Origin: Mimachlamys varia
Taxonomy: Eukaryota; Mollusca; Bivalvia; Pectinida; Pectinidae
Assembly: GCA_947623455.1 (NCBI GenBank)
Contig: OX392543.1
Span: 22,876,757-22,940,756, forward strand
Direction: 5' to 3'
Length of the DNA stretch: 64,000 nt
In this document: one piece after another, positions 11,501 through 26,500 of the stretch
Numbering within the stretch: the stretch's first letter is position 1
Layout: each line of letters begins with the position of its first letter
The notes under the pieces: generated by a model
What the model was told of the DNA's origin: nothing
What the model saw: only the letters and a program-made list of their open reading frames with translations
Databases searched by the model: none
Position numbers and translations under genes: made by a program

Positions 11501-14500
11501 TCATATTATTGACACACGGACATGGTGACGTTTTCGTCATATTATTGACACAGGGACATGGTGACGTATTCGTCATATTATTGACACACGGACATGATGA
11601 CATACTCGTCATATTTTTGACACAGGGACATGGTGACATACTCGTCATATTATTGACACACGGACATGGTGACGTACTCGTCATATTATTGACACACGGA
11701 CATGGTGACGTATTCGTCATATTATTGACACACGGACATGGTGACGTATTCGTCATATTATTGACACACGGACATGATGACATACTCGTCATATTATTGA
11801 CACAGGGACATGGTGACAAACTCGTCCGACTATTGACACAGGGACATGATGACGCACTTCTCCGACTATTGACACAGGGACATGGTGACGTACTTCTCCG
11901 ACTATTGACACAAGGACACGAGGACAACCTCGTTAGACTATTGACACAGGGACACGGGGACGCAATATTCAGACTATTCACACAGGTACATGATGACAAA
12001 CTCGTCCGACTATTGACACAGGGACATGGTGACGTATTCGTCATATTATTGTCACACGGACATGGTGACATACTCGTCATGTTATTGACACAGGGACATG
12101 GTGACGTATTCGTCATATTATTGACACAGGGACATGGTGACGTATTCGTCATATTATTGACACACGGACATGGTGACGTATTCGTCATATTATTGACACA
12201 CGGACATGGTGACGTATTCGTCTTATTATTGACACACGGACATGGTGACGTATTCGTCATATTATTGACACACGGACATGGTGACGTATTCGTCATATTA
12301 TTGACACACGGACATGATGACATACTCGTCATAGTATTGACACAGGGACATGATGACGCACTTCTCCGACTATTGACACAGGGACATGGTGACGTACTTC
12401 TCCGACTATTGACACAAGGACACGAGGACAACCTCGTTAGACTATTGACACAGGGACACGGGGACGCACTATTCAGACTATTTACACAGGTACATGATGA
12501 CAAACTCGTCCGACTATTGACACAGGGACATGGTGACGTATTCGTCATATTATTGTCACACGGACATGGTGACATACTCGTCATGTTATTGACACAGGGA
12601 CATGGTGACGTATTCGTCATATTATTGACACAGGGACATGGTGACGTATTCGTCATATTATTGACACACGGACATGGTGACGTATTCGTCATATTATTGA
12701 CACAGGGACATGGTGCCGTATTCGTCATATTATTGACACACGGACATGATGACATACTCGTCATATTTTTGACACACGGACATGGTGACATACTCGTCAT
12801 ATTATTGACACACGGACATGGTGACGTACTCGTCATATTATTGACACAGGGACATGGTGACGTATTCGTCATATTATTGACACACGGACATGATGACATA
12901 CTCGTCATATTTTTGACACACGGACATGGTGACATACTCGTCATATTATTGACACACGGACATGGTGACGTACTCGTCATATTATTGACACACGGACATG
13001 GTGACGTATTCGTCATATTATTGACACACGGACATGGTGACGTATTCGTCATATTATTGACACACGGACATGATGACATACTCGTCATATTATTGACACA
13101 GGGACATGGTGACAAACTCGTCCGACTATTGACACAGGGACATGATGACGCACTTCTCCGTCTATTGACACAGGGACATGGAGACGTACTTCTCCGACTA
13201 TTGACACAAGGACACGAGGACAACCTCGTTAGACTATTGACACAGGGACACGGGGACGCACTATTCAGACTATTCACACAGGTACATGATGACAAACTCG
13301 TCCGACTATTGACACAGGGACATGGTGACGTATTCGTCATATTATTGTCACACGGACATGGTGACATACTCGTCATGTTATTGACACAGGGACATGGTGA
13401 CGTATTCGTCATATTATTGACACAGGGACATGGTGACGTATTCGTCATATTATTGACACACGGACATGGTGACGTATTCGTCATATTATTGACACAGGGA
13501 CATGGTGACGTATTCGTCATATTATTGACACACGGACATGATGACATACTCGTCATATTATTGACACACGGACGTGGTGACGTATTCGTCATATTATTGA
13601 CACACGGACATGGTGACGTATTCGTCATATTATTGACACACGGACATGGTGACGTATTCGTCATATTATTGACACACGGACATGGTGACGTATTCGTCAT
13701 ATAATTGACACAGGGACATGGTGACGTATTCGTCATATTATTGACACACGGACATGATGACATACTCGTCATATTATTGACACAGGGACATGGTGACATA
13801 CTCGTCATATTATTGACACACGGACATGGTGACGTATTCGTCATAGTATTGACACACGGACATGGTGACGTATTCGTCATATTATTGACACACGGACATG
13901 GTGACGTATTCGTCATATTATTGACACAGGGACATAGTGACGTATTCGTCATATTATTGACACACGGACATGGTGACGTATTCGTCATATTATTGACACA
14001 CGGACATGGTGACGTATTCGTCATATTATTGACACACGGACATGGTGACGAAGTCGTCATATTATTGACACACGGACATGATGACATACAATGTACTCGT
14101 CAGACTGTTCACACAGCGACATCATGACCGTTTTGGAGAAAGCATGCCAAAGACTTGAAAAGAGGCATGATGTCTTTCTCGCCAGACTATTGGCACAGGG
14201 ACATGCTACATTTTATGTCGTCACAGACCTGAGGGTTATACAGACATGATAAATAATGTCAGTCTATATCAATCTGTCATTCCCCTGTGTTCTGGACACG
14301 GATAAATCCACATCGACACGGAATCATTAGTATCTCTAGTTCCCAATCAGCTTAGCAAACAGATAAATACTGATAGAACGCATCTCTCTGCAGTAAAATC
14401 AGTCTGTTTGTTATGAATGCTTAGTCTTACTGTCTATAATTCTGTGTTTTCCTAATTAAATTTTACAGCATCACATCCCGACATGAATTAGGAAAATGAA

Positions 14501-17500
14501 AGGGTTTTCTCATTGTTATCTCTTTGGATTATACCATACCAGTTTTGCTAGTGGAAACAACATGTATTCCATTGTAGATGTAAACTAAGTAAAACATTTT
14601 GTTATTTTTAATAATCGACCGTAAATTCGATGTGTTGCTATTTTACATGTAAGTTCCCTAACGATCATTACAAATTATGTCATATGTGTATACGTCCAAT
14701 GTGTAATACGTCACATGTGTCTTAAATTCCGTCCCACGTGTATTTCGTCCCACGTGTACGTATTATGTCACATGTGAATTGCGTCACACGTGTATTACGT
14801 CACACATGTATTACGTCTCATGTGTATTACGTCACACGTGTACTCCGTCCCACGTGTATTACGTCACATGTGTATTACGTCACATGTGTATTGTGTCACA
14901 CGTTATTGCGTGTGTATTGCGTGAACAGTGACACTTGTTCACATGCATACTAGTTCACAATCTAAAAAAGAGAGAGACCAGATCAGTTTTAGCGCTCAGC
15001 GAGTAAATACTTTTATAGAATATGATGATTCGGTGAATGTTTTTAGTAATTGTATTAAACATTTTAACAAATAAAGAGGGGCAGATTTTAATTGATCTCG
15101 GTCTAGAAGGAAGAAAGGCTCTAGAAATTTCCCTTTAGCTAGTTCGGTGATACTTGTAGAGCGTCCCACCACCAAGAACCCACCACAGGAATTAAACTTA
15201 TTTGTTTAAAGTAACTTTACACTAGGGAAATGAGGGAGGGGGGAGGGTAGGGGGGATCAGTTTCTGATAAAAATATGCTCCTTCAAAATCTTTTATTACC
15301 ATTGAAGTGGCATTTTATCATTTGATCTGAGGTCCCCGTAAAGTTTATATTATAGCTTAGTTTCGGTCCAAAACTAGCTGTAACAAATTATCAGGTCCCT
15401 GTGCAATAGCCCGAACATGACGAGTTGCGCTTGGCTGGCTCAGTAAACGATGTCGTTGGTTCGATTCCCAATGGAAGCAAACTATATATTCTCGTTCCTG
15501 TTGTATATTATGTAGTTAAACAGACTTTGAAACAGTCATGGAAAACATGACATAAATGTAATCACGATTTTTATTTAACGATTAAATATTTGTTGACAAG
15601 AATATTAAAGGCCCAATATACGTAACTTTCGGCAAAACTTTAATCGAAAAACAAGCCTAATAACGTATTATATTCATAGATTTAGTTAAGATAAATGGAT
15701 ATCAGCAATATGCTAGATGAATTCTGGCGCGGTTACCGGTACAGCAGCAGTTGAAACTTGGTATTTGTAAACACGCGTCCATTTTAAACTGTCTTCTAAC
15801 TTCGGCTTGTTGTTGAAGTGGGCCACACCTGAATTATTGTATTGGATTCCTCTGTCCAGAGTTTCTTGTTAGTTACCGCTAAGATTTACTTTGTTTAAGA
15901 CTTATTTTTGCATGGTTTTCAACTGGATTATTTTCATAATTTTTCAGAATCCCCAAAAATTTCCTGAAGTTACGTATATTGGGCCTTTAACTAATTTTTG
16001 GAATTATCAGGTTGGTTTGATTTTGCTTTATGTATATGTCCTATTACAGCCAGGGTCACTTAAAGACGGCCTCCCGGTGGGGGGTTCCCACCTTCCCCAC
16101 TTTTTATATAACAAAGGAAAGTGTTGATATAAGAGAACAATGGCAAACCAATTATAGTCTGTTTCATACTAGGTAACTTACCTGTGTAAAAGTTACCTGT
16201 GTGAAAGTTACCCGTGTCATTTACCTGTGGCAAGGTGGGATACAGCCCTCCCGGTTTATGCCATGTAAATGTGGGTGGGTGTTGAATGTGTGTGTATTTG
16301 GGAGGGGCGGTATGTCCCTGTAGTACATGACCAATAAAAATTTAGATTGCATTGATCACTTTAAAAAAATAAGAAAAGGGGTTTCTATCTATAAGGACTT
16401 TGATCTTGATATACCAGAATTCAGAATATTTGAATAAATGAATTAATAGAGAAATAGAGCAGTCCTGGTCTTAGGATATTACGATGCTAATGTAGAGATT
16501 GATCTTAACAGTCACCGGAGCCAGAGTCCTTATGAATATTCATATACTACTCAACATGAATAATTAAAGATAGATTCAGGGACGCATATACGTCCCTGGT
16601 AGCTTGTATACTGTATGGGTCATAAAACTACATCGCCATTTTGTTTTCTGTCCCAGACGTCATTACACGTTAGTCAGCTTAGGAAACAAAATGGCGAACC
16701 ATTTCTACCGTCTGTTCTCCAGGGTGTTTGACAGCGATACGTGGGTACGATAGCGAAGTACCTATCAATGAGAATTTTTGAACAATGCATCTACATTCCT
16801 CGCATCATTATGAGAGCAGTTGTGCCTTTTTTCAGTAATTGTAAATCTTTAAAAGAATTAAGAAGGATTATTCTATGTGAAATTAAAAGAAAAATTGCAA
16901 CTCGGAAGGAAAAGTGTCAACCTTAACCTATCCACCGGAACCGGAAGTCTTACCCTAAGGCTCTTCTTTCTTCTGCTGCTCACGTTTTATTCACAGAAAC
17001 CCATGGCTCGTATTCATGAAACCATTTTCATGCTCAATCATAGTTTTGGTGCTCAATCTACTGTGTTTGTTTCGGCTATATATTTAAAAGCCATTCTTAT
17101 TCTGTTCAATATTTCGAGAAATGATTGAAGCGAAACTAAAAGCAGGAAACAGTCTTTACTTTTTTTCAACGTTTGAGGGGTTTTAAGCGAACTTCAAAAA
17201 AACTAATTTGAGCACTAAATCCACGCTTGAGCATCAGAATGGTTTCATGAATACGGGTCCATGGTGTTTTGTGATTAAAAAGTGAGCAACAAGAGAAAGA
17301 TAGGACCTTAGGGTAAGACGTTCGGTTTCAGTTGATAGGTTGAAGTAGAACATCAATTATATCATTGATGCACTTGTAGCAGATGGACAAAATTACGACC
17401 AGACTGGGGTTCAAACTAGGGTCCTCTGAATACTTAGATGTAGATGGACGCTCTACCTCTTCAGCTTCCTGGTCGCTTATGATCGACCCAGTCCAGTTAT

Positions 17501-20500
17501 ACCACAGCTCTCTATCCAGGGATTTTCTTACAGATTTTACAATTGAAGGAAGGGTCAAGGATCCATTAAATTGAGAATTTTTACACGATATAAGGTCAGA
17601 TTTGGAAAAATGTAAGAAATAAAAATAAACCACGTGGTACAAATTTCTTGCTGTAAATCGGCTAAAATGTCGCAACTCATATACTGCAAAAATGTGACAC
17701 TATACACTACGGAAATGAAAAACAACTCGGACGAAAAATTTACGTCGATTTGTATTTAATTTTTCTACATCTAATGAATAACTACGGTGTATAAAACGTA
17801 TCGTCCGGTTGGGAATTTTTAAAGGCCCAATATACGTAACTTCAGGAAATTTACCACTCGTAAAGGGGAATACCATTGCCTTTACATGCATCGGATTCTT
17901 AAAACCTAAGGTTGGTCACAGGTACAATTGTAACAGGAGATGAAAAGAAAAAAAAAGTTTAGCCAGACCGGCATTCGAACCCCGGTTTTCCAAACTTTTT
18001 GACAAACGCGTACGCTTGTCTAAGTAATCGTGAAGTTTTTTTCACAGTGTGGTCCATCCTCGAAGTGCCAAGGGTTTTTGGTTATATTTGAATTGTGTAT
18101 TGTTTAACGGCCCATACAAGCCATTAAGGGATCACCTAACCCTAAACCCCACCTTTCACGCATCTCTATTTGTCAAAATAAATAAGACTCTGGTATTGTG
18201 TCAAAGCCAGAGAAATTCGGCGTAAAAATAACGAAAATAGTTCGAGGAAGCCCTTTTATAGAAAACTGTTTACTCTACATACCGGTATATTGATAAAAAA
18301 AAGTTTAGGTATTTTTATAGAGATCATTATTTATTCAGTATTTTTTAACCTACCAAGAGTTATGTATCCTGTCACATTCGGGACATTCATTCATTTAATT
18401 AAACAAATATTTTTGGGTTCTACGGGATAATGCTGTTATGTTGAACAGACGGAGTGCACTTTTGTGCTGTAATTAGCTGTGTGCCGTATAGCCTATTGCG
18501 ACATTACGCAAAGTGCATTCGCTCTTTAATTCTTTATAACTTAATTTTGAATGACAGAAAGTGTATAGTAAAATTGATATTAATTCATTCCCGGTAAAGA
18601 AAAAAAACCACTGCACACACCACAAGACAGTTCGCGTTGTAATACAGTCGCCATCTTTGTCTCATTGATAAATATTCTGTATCTTTAAATGATACGAAGA
18701 TGGGCGTTTTTGAGTATGCTCATTAGTGTGTTTACTTGTTGTGATTGACAATGATACTCGGTTCTCATGTCGAGAACTTGATGTTTACTTGGATGTGACA
18801 AATATTTACATGGCGGATGTCGTCGATGAAGCAGAAGACGCTTACTCTTCCGGAACACCTGATCTTATGCTCTTGTACTTTAAAAGGGGTCTCCATGTGA
18901 ATCTTTCCTTTGTTCATATTTTGCCCCTGGTTTAATCGATTTTGAGTTCGAATTATGATTTTTTTAACGCTTCGGTATTCTTTAATTTATTCATCATAGA
19001 GGCAACCTTTGAAATTTTCAAACAAGGCGCATAATTGTGAACGACGTCATCACTTTTGGCGTGTTGCTCCTGATCTGGCGATACTTAATGCATATATGTG
19101 TAATGAAACATGAAAAATATAATTTGAATACAAAAAAATGTAGTAGGAACATTTTTTTTATTATCATTGTGTATATACATGTATCTTTATTTTCCTGTCT
19201 GTTTGGATGTTTCATTTGTAGAAAAGAATATAGCGGTGCTTTACGCAATCGGGAACCGTCGGCATTTTCCGTAAGCGAGAAAAAGGTCCCACAAAAAAAC
19301 CCCAAGAAAATGTCAAATAAACGAAAATAAATATGGAATAGGACTAAACCAAAGTACCCTGACTCTCCATGCATACCATTGATCAAAACGGAATCGAGTC
19401 GTTGCATGTCGGAACAGATATCTGCCCTATAGAACCGTAACAAATCGAACGCTATAAAACTAAAAACTAGACAGTAGTTTCGACTCTGCACGCTCCCAAC
19501 CACCATAGTTAAGTGTTCATTGACAGAAGGTTAGTGTTAGTATATGCGGCATACAAGAACGGGAGGTATTTAATCTTTGTAGCTTGTTACATTTCTGCCA
19601 ATGAGATGTTAGATGGAACTGATATCTTTCTCATTGTGGCAGATAGCAAAATGATATTTTGGACAGTTTGACGTTAGCAGATTTGGAAAAGACTAATAAG
19701 GGGGTATAGCACTGCATTCAAAGACACATACTTCTGTTAAAATACTCGAAGATGATATTTGAATATACATTGTAATTCGAGATTCTTATATACCGCTTTA
19801 TCACAACCTGTAGGTCGTCTCAAAGTAGGTCACACATTATCATCCGTGGTTATAGGGCCTTAACAACCAACCAATATTGTTCTCAACTCACAGGAGAGCA
19901 CACAACCGGTGCTGCCATTTCGGAGCTCACAGCTAGCATTCCACAATTTCTAGCACTGCCCACTTATTCATTTACAGCTGAGTAGACTGGAACAAGCGGA
20001 GTAAAGTATCTTGCTCAAGGATAGAACACAAGTACCGTGACCTGGACTCAAACTCGCAACCCTTCGATCACGAGATAGCCCGGTGCCCTTCCACTAGACC
20101 CGCCTTCTTGTTGTTCATTGATGCGTACAGTTTTGCTATATACTAATATACATGTACGTTGATTATTCTGAAAGGGAAATTTTTACCAGACATATTTGTA
20201 ATGGTAAATAAAACCCTGGTTAAATCATGTAATTTGTACGTCGAAATTTTGAATGACGCATGCCGTTATTGTGAAAGTTTGCGCTGATGACGCCAAATAA
20301 TGATAATAAACCTTAATTATTTTTCAAAGTAAGAGCGTTTTCGTTGTTTGGTTTATATAAGGATACACAAAAAAACTATATAAAACCTTTTCCATGACAA
20401 CGACCTGATTATGGGGAAGAACATGCCGATAGTTTCCACTCCTGACTTGTGCAGGTATTTATATGACACTAACTGAGAAAACAATTTGTTCTTTTTGTAG

Positions 20501-23500
20501 TGTGTAAGTTCCGGATATAGAATATGAACAATTAGACTTCTTGCAGTACATGTAGAATGTCATTAACCCAAACTGTGTTGCACTGGAAATAAACAATATG
20601 TCCATATTAATTCGGACTGTGTAAAGGAAAACTCCGATAATCCGGAGTATGTACAATTAACGATTGTTTGTCCGAATTCTGTACATTTAAACTTCGTTAG
20701 TCCGGACTCTGAACAACTAAACCTCGTTAGTACTGTTTACAGTAAAGTCTCGTTAGTCCAAACTCTGTACAGTTAAACCTCGTAAGTCCTAACTGTGTAC
20801 AGTAAAATTTCGGCAACCTGAACTGTTAACAGTAAAAAATCATTTTCCCAACTTTCGTATATCAAAAGCTCGTTAAAATGTATTCTCTAACTGCAGAGAT
20901 AGTGTATGAATTGTAGTGTCATTACAATACAAAAAAACTGTTATCATTAAAATAATTATCCTGTGTTTACTCTGGTGTAGGGAATACGAAATCAGTTTGC
21001 TTTTCTAAAAGTAAGTGTATATGAATACACGGACCCTGCACACAACTGAAAATAAATAAAAGAATACCGAAGCGTTAACAAAATCATAATCCAAACTAAA
21101 AGTCGATTAAACCAGGGGCAAAATATGAACAAAGGCAATATTTACATGGACACCATGGTAAAAGAACAAGATAAAAGACCAGGTGTTCCGGAAGAGAAAT
21201 CGTCTTTTGCTTCAGCGACGACACCCGCCATGCAAATCTTTGTCACATCCAAATAAACATCAAGTTCTCAAAATAAGAATCGAGTAACACCATGAATCTT
21301 AAACCCATACAAATAAATAATCCCCGCGCTGTGCATGAATCATATGAATTATAATTTTGCCATTTGAATGGAGATAAAATCGTTTCAAACAAGATACTTG
21401 AGTATGTGATACAGAACACTTTGTATGACAGTTGTATGCTTCCTGAAATTAATACTGAATAATACACAGACACGATCAAATGCACTACCGAACATTTTGT
21501 GAAAAGTCGAAACGGCCACAAATAGTAGTTAGGGAATTCCTTCAAGTAAAAAATCGAACCTTCCCTCAGAAAAAAATGGGTGAATTCAGACTCTAGATAC
21601 AAGCTGATTCATCGCTCAACTGTAACAATCGATATATAAAAATACTGTAATGATGTAAATATACATGCGCGGGAACGTTAACGTTAGAACTAAACCGGGG
21701 CGTGATTTCGCGACGGCACCACACAACTGACGTGTAGCCTAAACAAATTTGATAGAAATGTTTTTTTCCGGAACTGTCATATCGATTCCGACTCCCGATA
21801 TTAGTTTTGTATTATACGGCGGTGTCATCTCCGACACTATTTGAGAACATTCGGCTTAAATTGGATGAGGTGTCGGCGTGGGTTATCATATTTATTAAGT
21901 TTCAATACCTTCACTTCAGAAAGGGTCAAAGTGATTTTGAAAAAAAGTGACTTCTGTCATTCCTAAGCGAAAACTGTTCCGAAAAAGAAATAAGAAAAAA
22001 TATTGATATATTGGATTACCAATAACTCCAATAAATTCTCTGTATATCACCTTAATTTATACTGAATTGGGGAAAAAACTTGAAAATAATGTTGTGTGTA
22101 GAAAACACAAATCAGAGAATACCAAAGCCTCAACAAAACCATAATTCAAACTAAAAATCGCGTAGCGGTTCTTACAAAAGTTTGCAAGCAATTTTTTTTC
22201 TTAACCCTATCTAACAACGGTATCTTTTTTACAAATCAATACGTAACGTCAATTGCCGTATTGTGACGTCATATTTTCGCGCCATTTTCGGATTTTTTTT
22301 CATAGAGGTATGAAAAGAAAAAAATCTCAACCAATCAGAAAACCGCATTCTGTATACAATCAATGGAAAATTAATTATATCCAAGTAAACATCAAGTTCT
22401 CAAAACGAGAACCGGGTATCATTGTTAATAACAACAAGTAAACACACTAATGAGCATACTCAAAAACGTCCATCTTCATATCACTATAGAAAACACAAAT
22501 CTGGGTCATCACGCCTTATCTAGATGGCAGCCATATACTTCAGCGAAAAAGTGGTGAAGTCAATGGTTACAATTTCCGTCTGGTGACACAAACGTCCAAT
22601 CAAAACCTTTTAAGATTTCCTGTCAACGTCAAACTCTGATGTTACAACATGATTACTCCTAGAGGAAACCCGGAAGTACAAGGACAGTTTCCGGTTAGAA
22701 GACTTCCACGTGTTGTTGTTATCGTGGTCTTCTTTCATAATCACATTGAGACCTGTTTTATTACCGCAATTCCCTCTCATATATTGGTTTGGTTCGATTG
22801 TTTTTATTGTCCAATTAACCGCTACAGAGGTTCATTTAAGGACGGCAACCAGGTGTATGCATTATGGATTGGTGTGTTGAGTGCGTGTGTACTTGGAAAG
22901 CTGTCGTGTGTTCGCGTTTAAGCCGTCTTGAGATAGGCTGGGACCTTTGCCGATTGTAAGAGGTACCACACTGATGTAGACTGTCGAAGGCCCCCAGCAG
23001 AACACCCCACCCGGTCACAATATAGCTAGGATAACTGAAAAAAGGCTAACCAGTCGTTCCACACCCGTAATACTGAACGTCAAGCAGGGAGACATAACAA
23101 CCATTGCTTAATACTTTGGTTTGTCTAGGCCATGGGGTAGAACTAAAAGCCTTCCTCGCAGGGCAAACGCTCAACTAAAGTCCAAAAGTGAGTTAGTGTC
23201 AAGGGAGACGTTAGAAAGGGAACAGTTGCTTAGCAAGAAGAGAAAATATAAGATCCTAAATTTAGTCGCCTCTTTCGATCATGCAATATGGACAGCAGGT
23301 ATAATCCTTACACCCTACATGTACCTGCAGGGCACCCTTCTCATCGCTAGGCTACGTTTCGAAAATACAAAAAAATCAAGAGTACACCTAGCGGAGGGAA
23401 ACGGAACCAAGGAAGATAATCCAGTATGAACGACAGTAAGAGTTAGGAGGTTTAAACGGAAGCTGCAGAATATGACTGTAAAAGATGACGCAACACATAC

Positions 23501-26500
23501 ATACCTGGTATGCTGCAGTAAATGTTAAATATTTAATATTTTTTATATTGTTGTGAGATTTTTCTCGGGAAACCTTGTGACAATCAAGGTTGTTTTTTTA
23601 TATACTGTAGAAATATGTTTTACGACTCATTGGAAATGTATAAAGACATGTATGTTTCTAATTACAAGTTTTTTTAAAGTTAAGTTTAGAAACAGTTATT
23701 ACGCTAACAGTTAAATCAGAATATTCCCGAATTCATTCCCTTTTTTATTTCGCAACAATAAATGAATCTTTTTTTGTAAAATGAATGTAAACTACAAAAT
23801 TTCTGAAACACTTCTATATCGTATACGCACTAAGACAACATAATTAAACTACATGTATCGTAAGATTAATTTGCTGTCAACTAAATTGTTCCTGTAGCGC
23901 TTTATTTGGAAAATTAATCTAGGAAACATTTGCTATGTAACACAATACAGCAAATCAGTGAAGATTATCCCCTCGCCATTTCGCCGTAAATTAATTTCTG
24001 TCCTCGACTCTGACGTGACGTGCACGTGCCCGACAGTCACCGATTGATCAAAATTAAGCCCCGATGAAAACGGCGACCGTGGACGTAGGAACTGTGATGT
24101 CAAACACACGCGTATATCTTACGGACATTTTCTCTGATCAAGCTGGGCTAGAATTGATTTTCTCTCTTTTCCTTCTGTATATTGTTAATATTGTAGTAAG
24201 ATTTTCCTCGGGAAAAATTGTGACAATCAAGGTTGTTTTTTCATATACTGTAGAAAAATGTTTTACGACGTCTTAGAAATGTATAAAGAGATGTATGTTT
24301 TTTCAAGTTTTTTTACACGCTAAGTTGAGGTTTATGGGTTGTTGAATACAAGATATATTTCTAAAATGTGACATGATATAAATATTTTAGTGTGGATTGT
24401 GACAGAATTGAAGAGTTAATACTTCTTTATTGTACACATAAAACATTATAAGCTGAATTTATCTGCCTTAACGTATGTCATAAATTGGCTGTAAAGGCTA
24501 CTTCTCTGAGTTCAAAAGACATCTTAGCATACAAAGATCATTTTTAGAAGAAAAAAAAAACATCTGACACACACCTATCGCTGGTCTCAATTTAGAGGCA
24601 TTGTTAAACATGGACTAAAACGTCATACATTTGTATATGTATTACGTCATGGACATTATGACGTCAGGTCAATCTGATTAAAATAAAGGGCCAGGTTGTT
24701 CAAAATGTGATAAGCTTAATCAGTGATTAGCGCAAATTCTAATTATCTTGTAACTTTAAAATAAAACCATAGATTTAGTTACAACTTTGCAGGTGTCAAA
24801 TATCTAAAATGTCCATTAACATGCAAAATTTAAAGAGTTTACCTTGTATACTAACAGAATTATAAAAGTTTGAAGAATGTCGTTAAATAGCAAATAAGCA
24901 AATTACCCTTTGAACAACTGGGCCCAGATCTTCACTATACACTAAGCTACATGTATGAAGATGATCTTCATAGCTTAGTGTGTATGTAGTGAAGATCTGT
25001 ATTTTAATCAGATTGGACGTCAGGTCAAAGACGATATGATAAGCAAGGCAAGACTAGGAAAAACGCCTGACAATTTTACAGAGATATAACATATTATTTG
25101 TTATGCACTATCGCAACACAAAGAGGCTAAAAGAAACGTACCACAATCTTTCAAATACACACGCACTCAAAACATACACTCATTTCGCATATACCGGAAG
25201 GTCGTCCTTACACGATTAATGATTAAGGTTAAACAGCATTCTGTTTCGTGTTATAGGGCCATAACACGGAAGAGAATGCCTTTAAATGCTTATATTTACG
25301 TTTTTCCATTGGTTTTGATGATAAATATTTATGTCTATTTTCTACATTTGTTCTGAAAATTCAAGGTTGCTTTCTAATAAATGGAACAGCCAACAGCCAG
25401 TATCGGCCAGCGATCTCAAACGTTATGATTATGACGTTACAATCGTAATGACGTCAAAAAACACTCCAGTGTTATGGTATCATAACACGGCACTGGCGTT
25501 GGTAGTGTTATACAGTGGCAATACAGAGCGAAATTAAATATAAGGACGTTAAACTTTAAAAAGAAGAAGAATATAATTCCATGATACCTGTGAAATTAAA
25601 TGTTTCTTTCTGTTGCAGTAATGGTGGCGTCTGTGCTTGTGACAATCAACATAGATGTGACCTATGCAAAGACCTTGACCTTTGGTGATGACGTAGTGGA
25701 CCATTACCTGGCCAAACGAGACGTTAGTATAGGGGAGAACACAACTAAGGCAGACACGACCGGATATGACATCAAAAACGACACACTGAGTCAGTTGATG
25801 GCAAAATACAAAACGACCAAACGGTATAAGGATGATCCGGATATAGGTAAGTAGCGTTGAAAGATGACATAAGACATACATATGCTGCACCTTTTAAATT
25901 TAGTTATAGATACTGTATGCCAACAAAATGAATTAAACTGCACCATGCAGCTGTTTCGTCCTCCAAGGACTCGTCAGTGATGCTAGGAGCGAAAAAGGTG
26001 GGAAACCAAAATTTCTAAGCTAATGTAGAAGTAGAAGGGTCAGGTGCGTAAAATCCATTTAATTTATGAAGTAAGAAGTAAAACTTCACTAGTTCTGTAT
26101 AATTTCAAATCGTGTACTACGAAAATGTGTATATTATGTACCGTGTCACTACTCAAATGAGATTAACTGTGGCTATTGGGGCTCCAGCAAACATAAAAAA
26201 GATAAGATAAGCTGTATTCTGGTTCAAGACTACTTAGAGTCCTCTATACCAGACTAACAACAGAAACATACATAATATACATTCAATACTTTATCCAGTA
26301 TACATCTACATTGTTCTCTATATCTTGATTTTTGCTTTATAATTGAAAAAAAAAAGTTCTTGATTTTTCCAGTGATTATCTAACTTATTTTTAAACGAGT
26401 TTACATTAATTGCTGACACGATATCTTCTGGCAGTTCATTCCAAATCGTTACTCGAAAAATAGTTTATAAGCAATGTAATTGATCGTTTAAGGAATATTC

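Larger units (their letters stand above)
8583..25618 (+). other. 17-kb intron 1 of the Shisa-like gene
   Basis: The donor gtaagt at 8583 pairs with the acceptor ttctgttgcag ending at 25618. It contains the 36-bp and ACGT-core arrays, several MITEs, SINEs and family B and R repeats, listed separately. No other conserved exon was recognised inside it. The stretches 14.95-15.6, 17.85-18.65, 19.0-19.78, 23.35-24.68 and 25.0-25.6 kb show nothing I can name. Confidence 0.65.

Noticed and set aside
10009..13704. Open frame of 1231 codons on the plus strand
   Set aside because: It is the translation of the 36-bp array. Units differ mainly by residue-changing substitutions, the frame begins at a unit with a one-base shift, and no domain is present.
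11022..14087. Open frame of 1021 codons on the minus strand
   Set aside because: Same array read backwards. The 36-bp period keeps it open by construction.
17950..18030. Second tRNA-like fragment
   Set aside because: Only a B-box-like gcattcgaaccccgg is convincing. The rest does not fold as a tRNA.
19018..19506. 162-codon minus ORF
   Set aside because: Composition is hydrophobic and low in complexity, no known domain is seen, and it overlaps a plus ORF and the end of a dispersed repeat.
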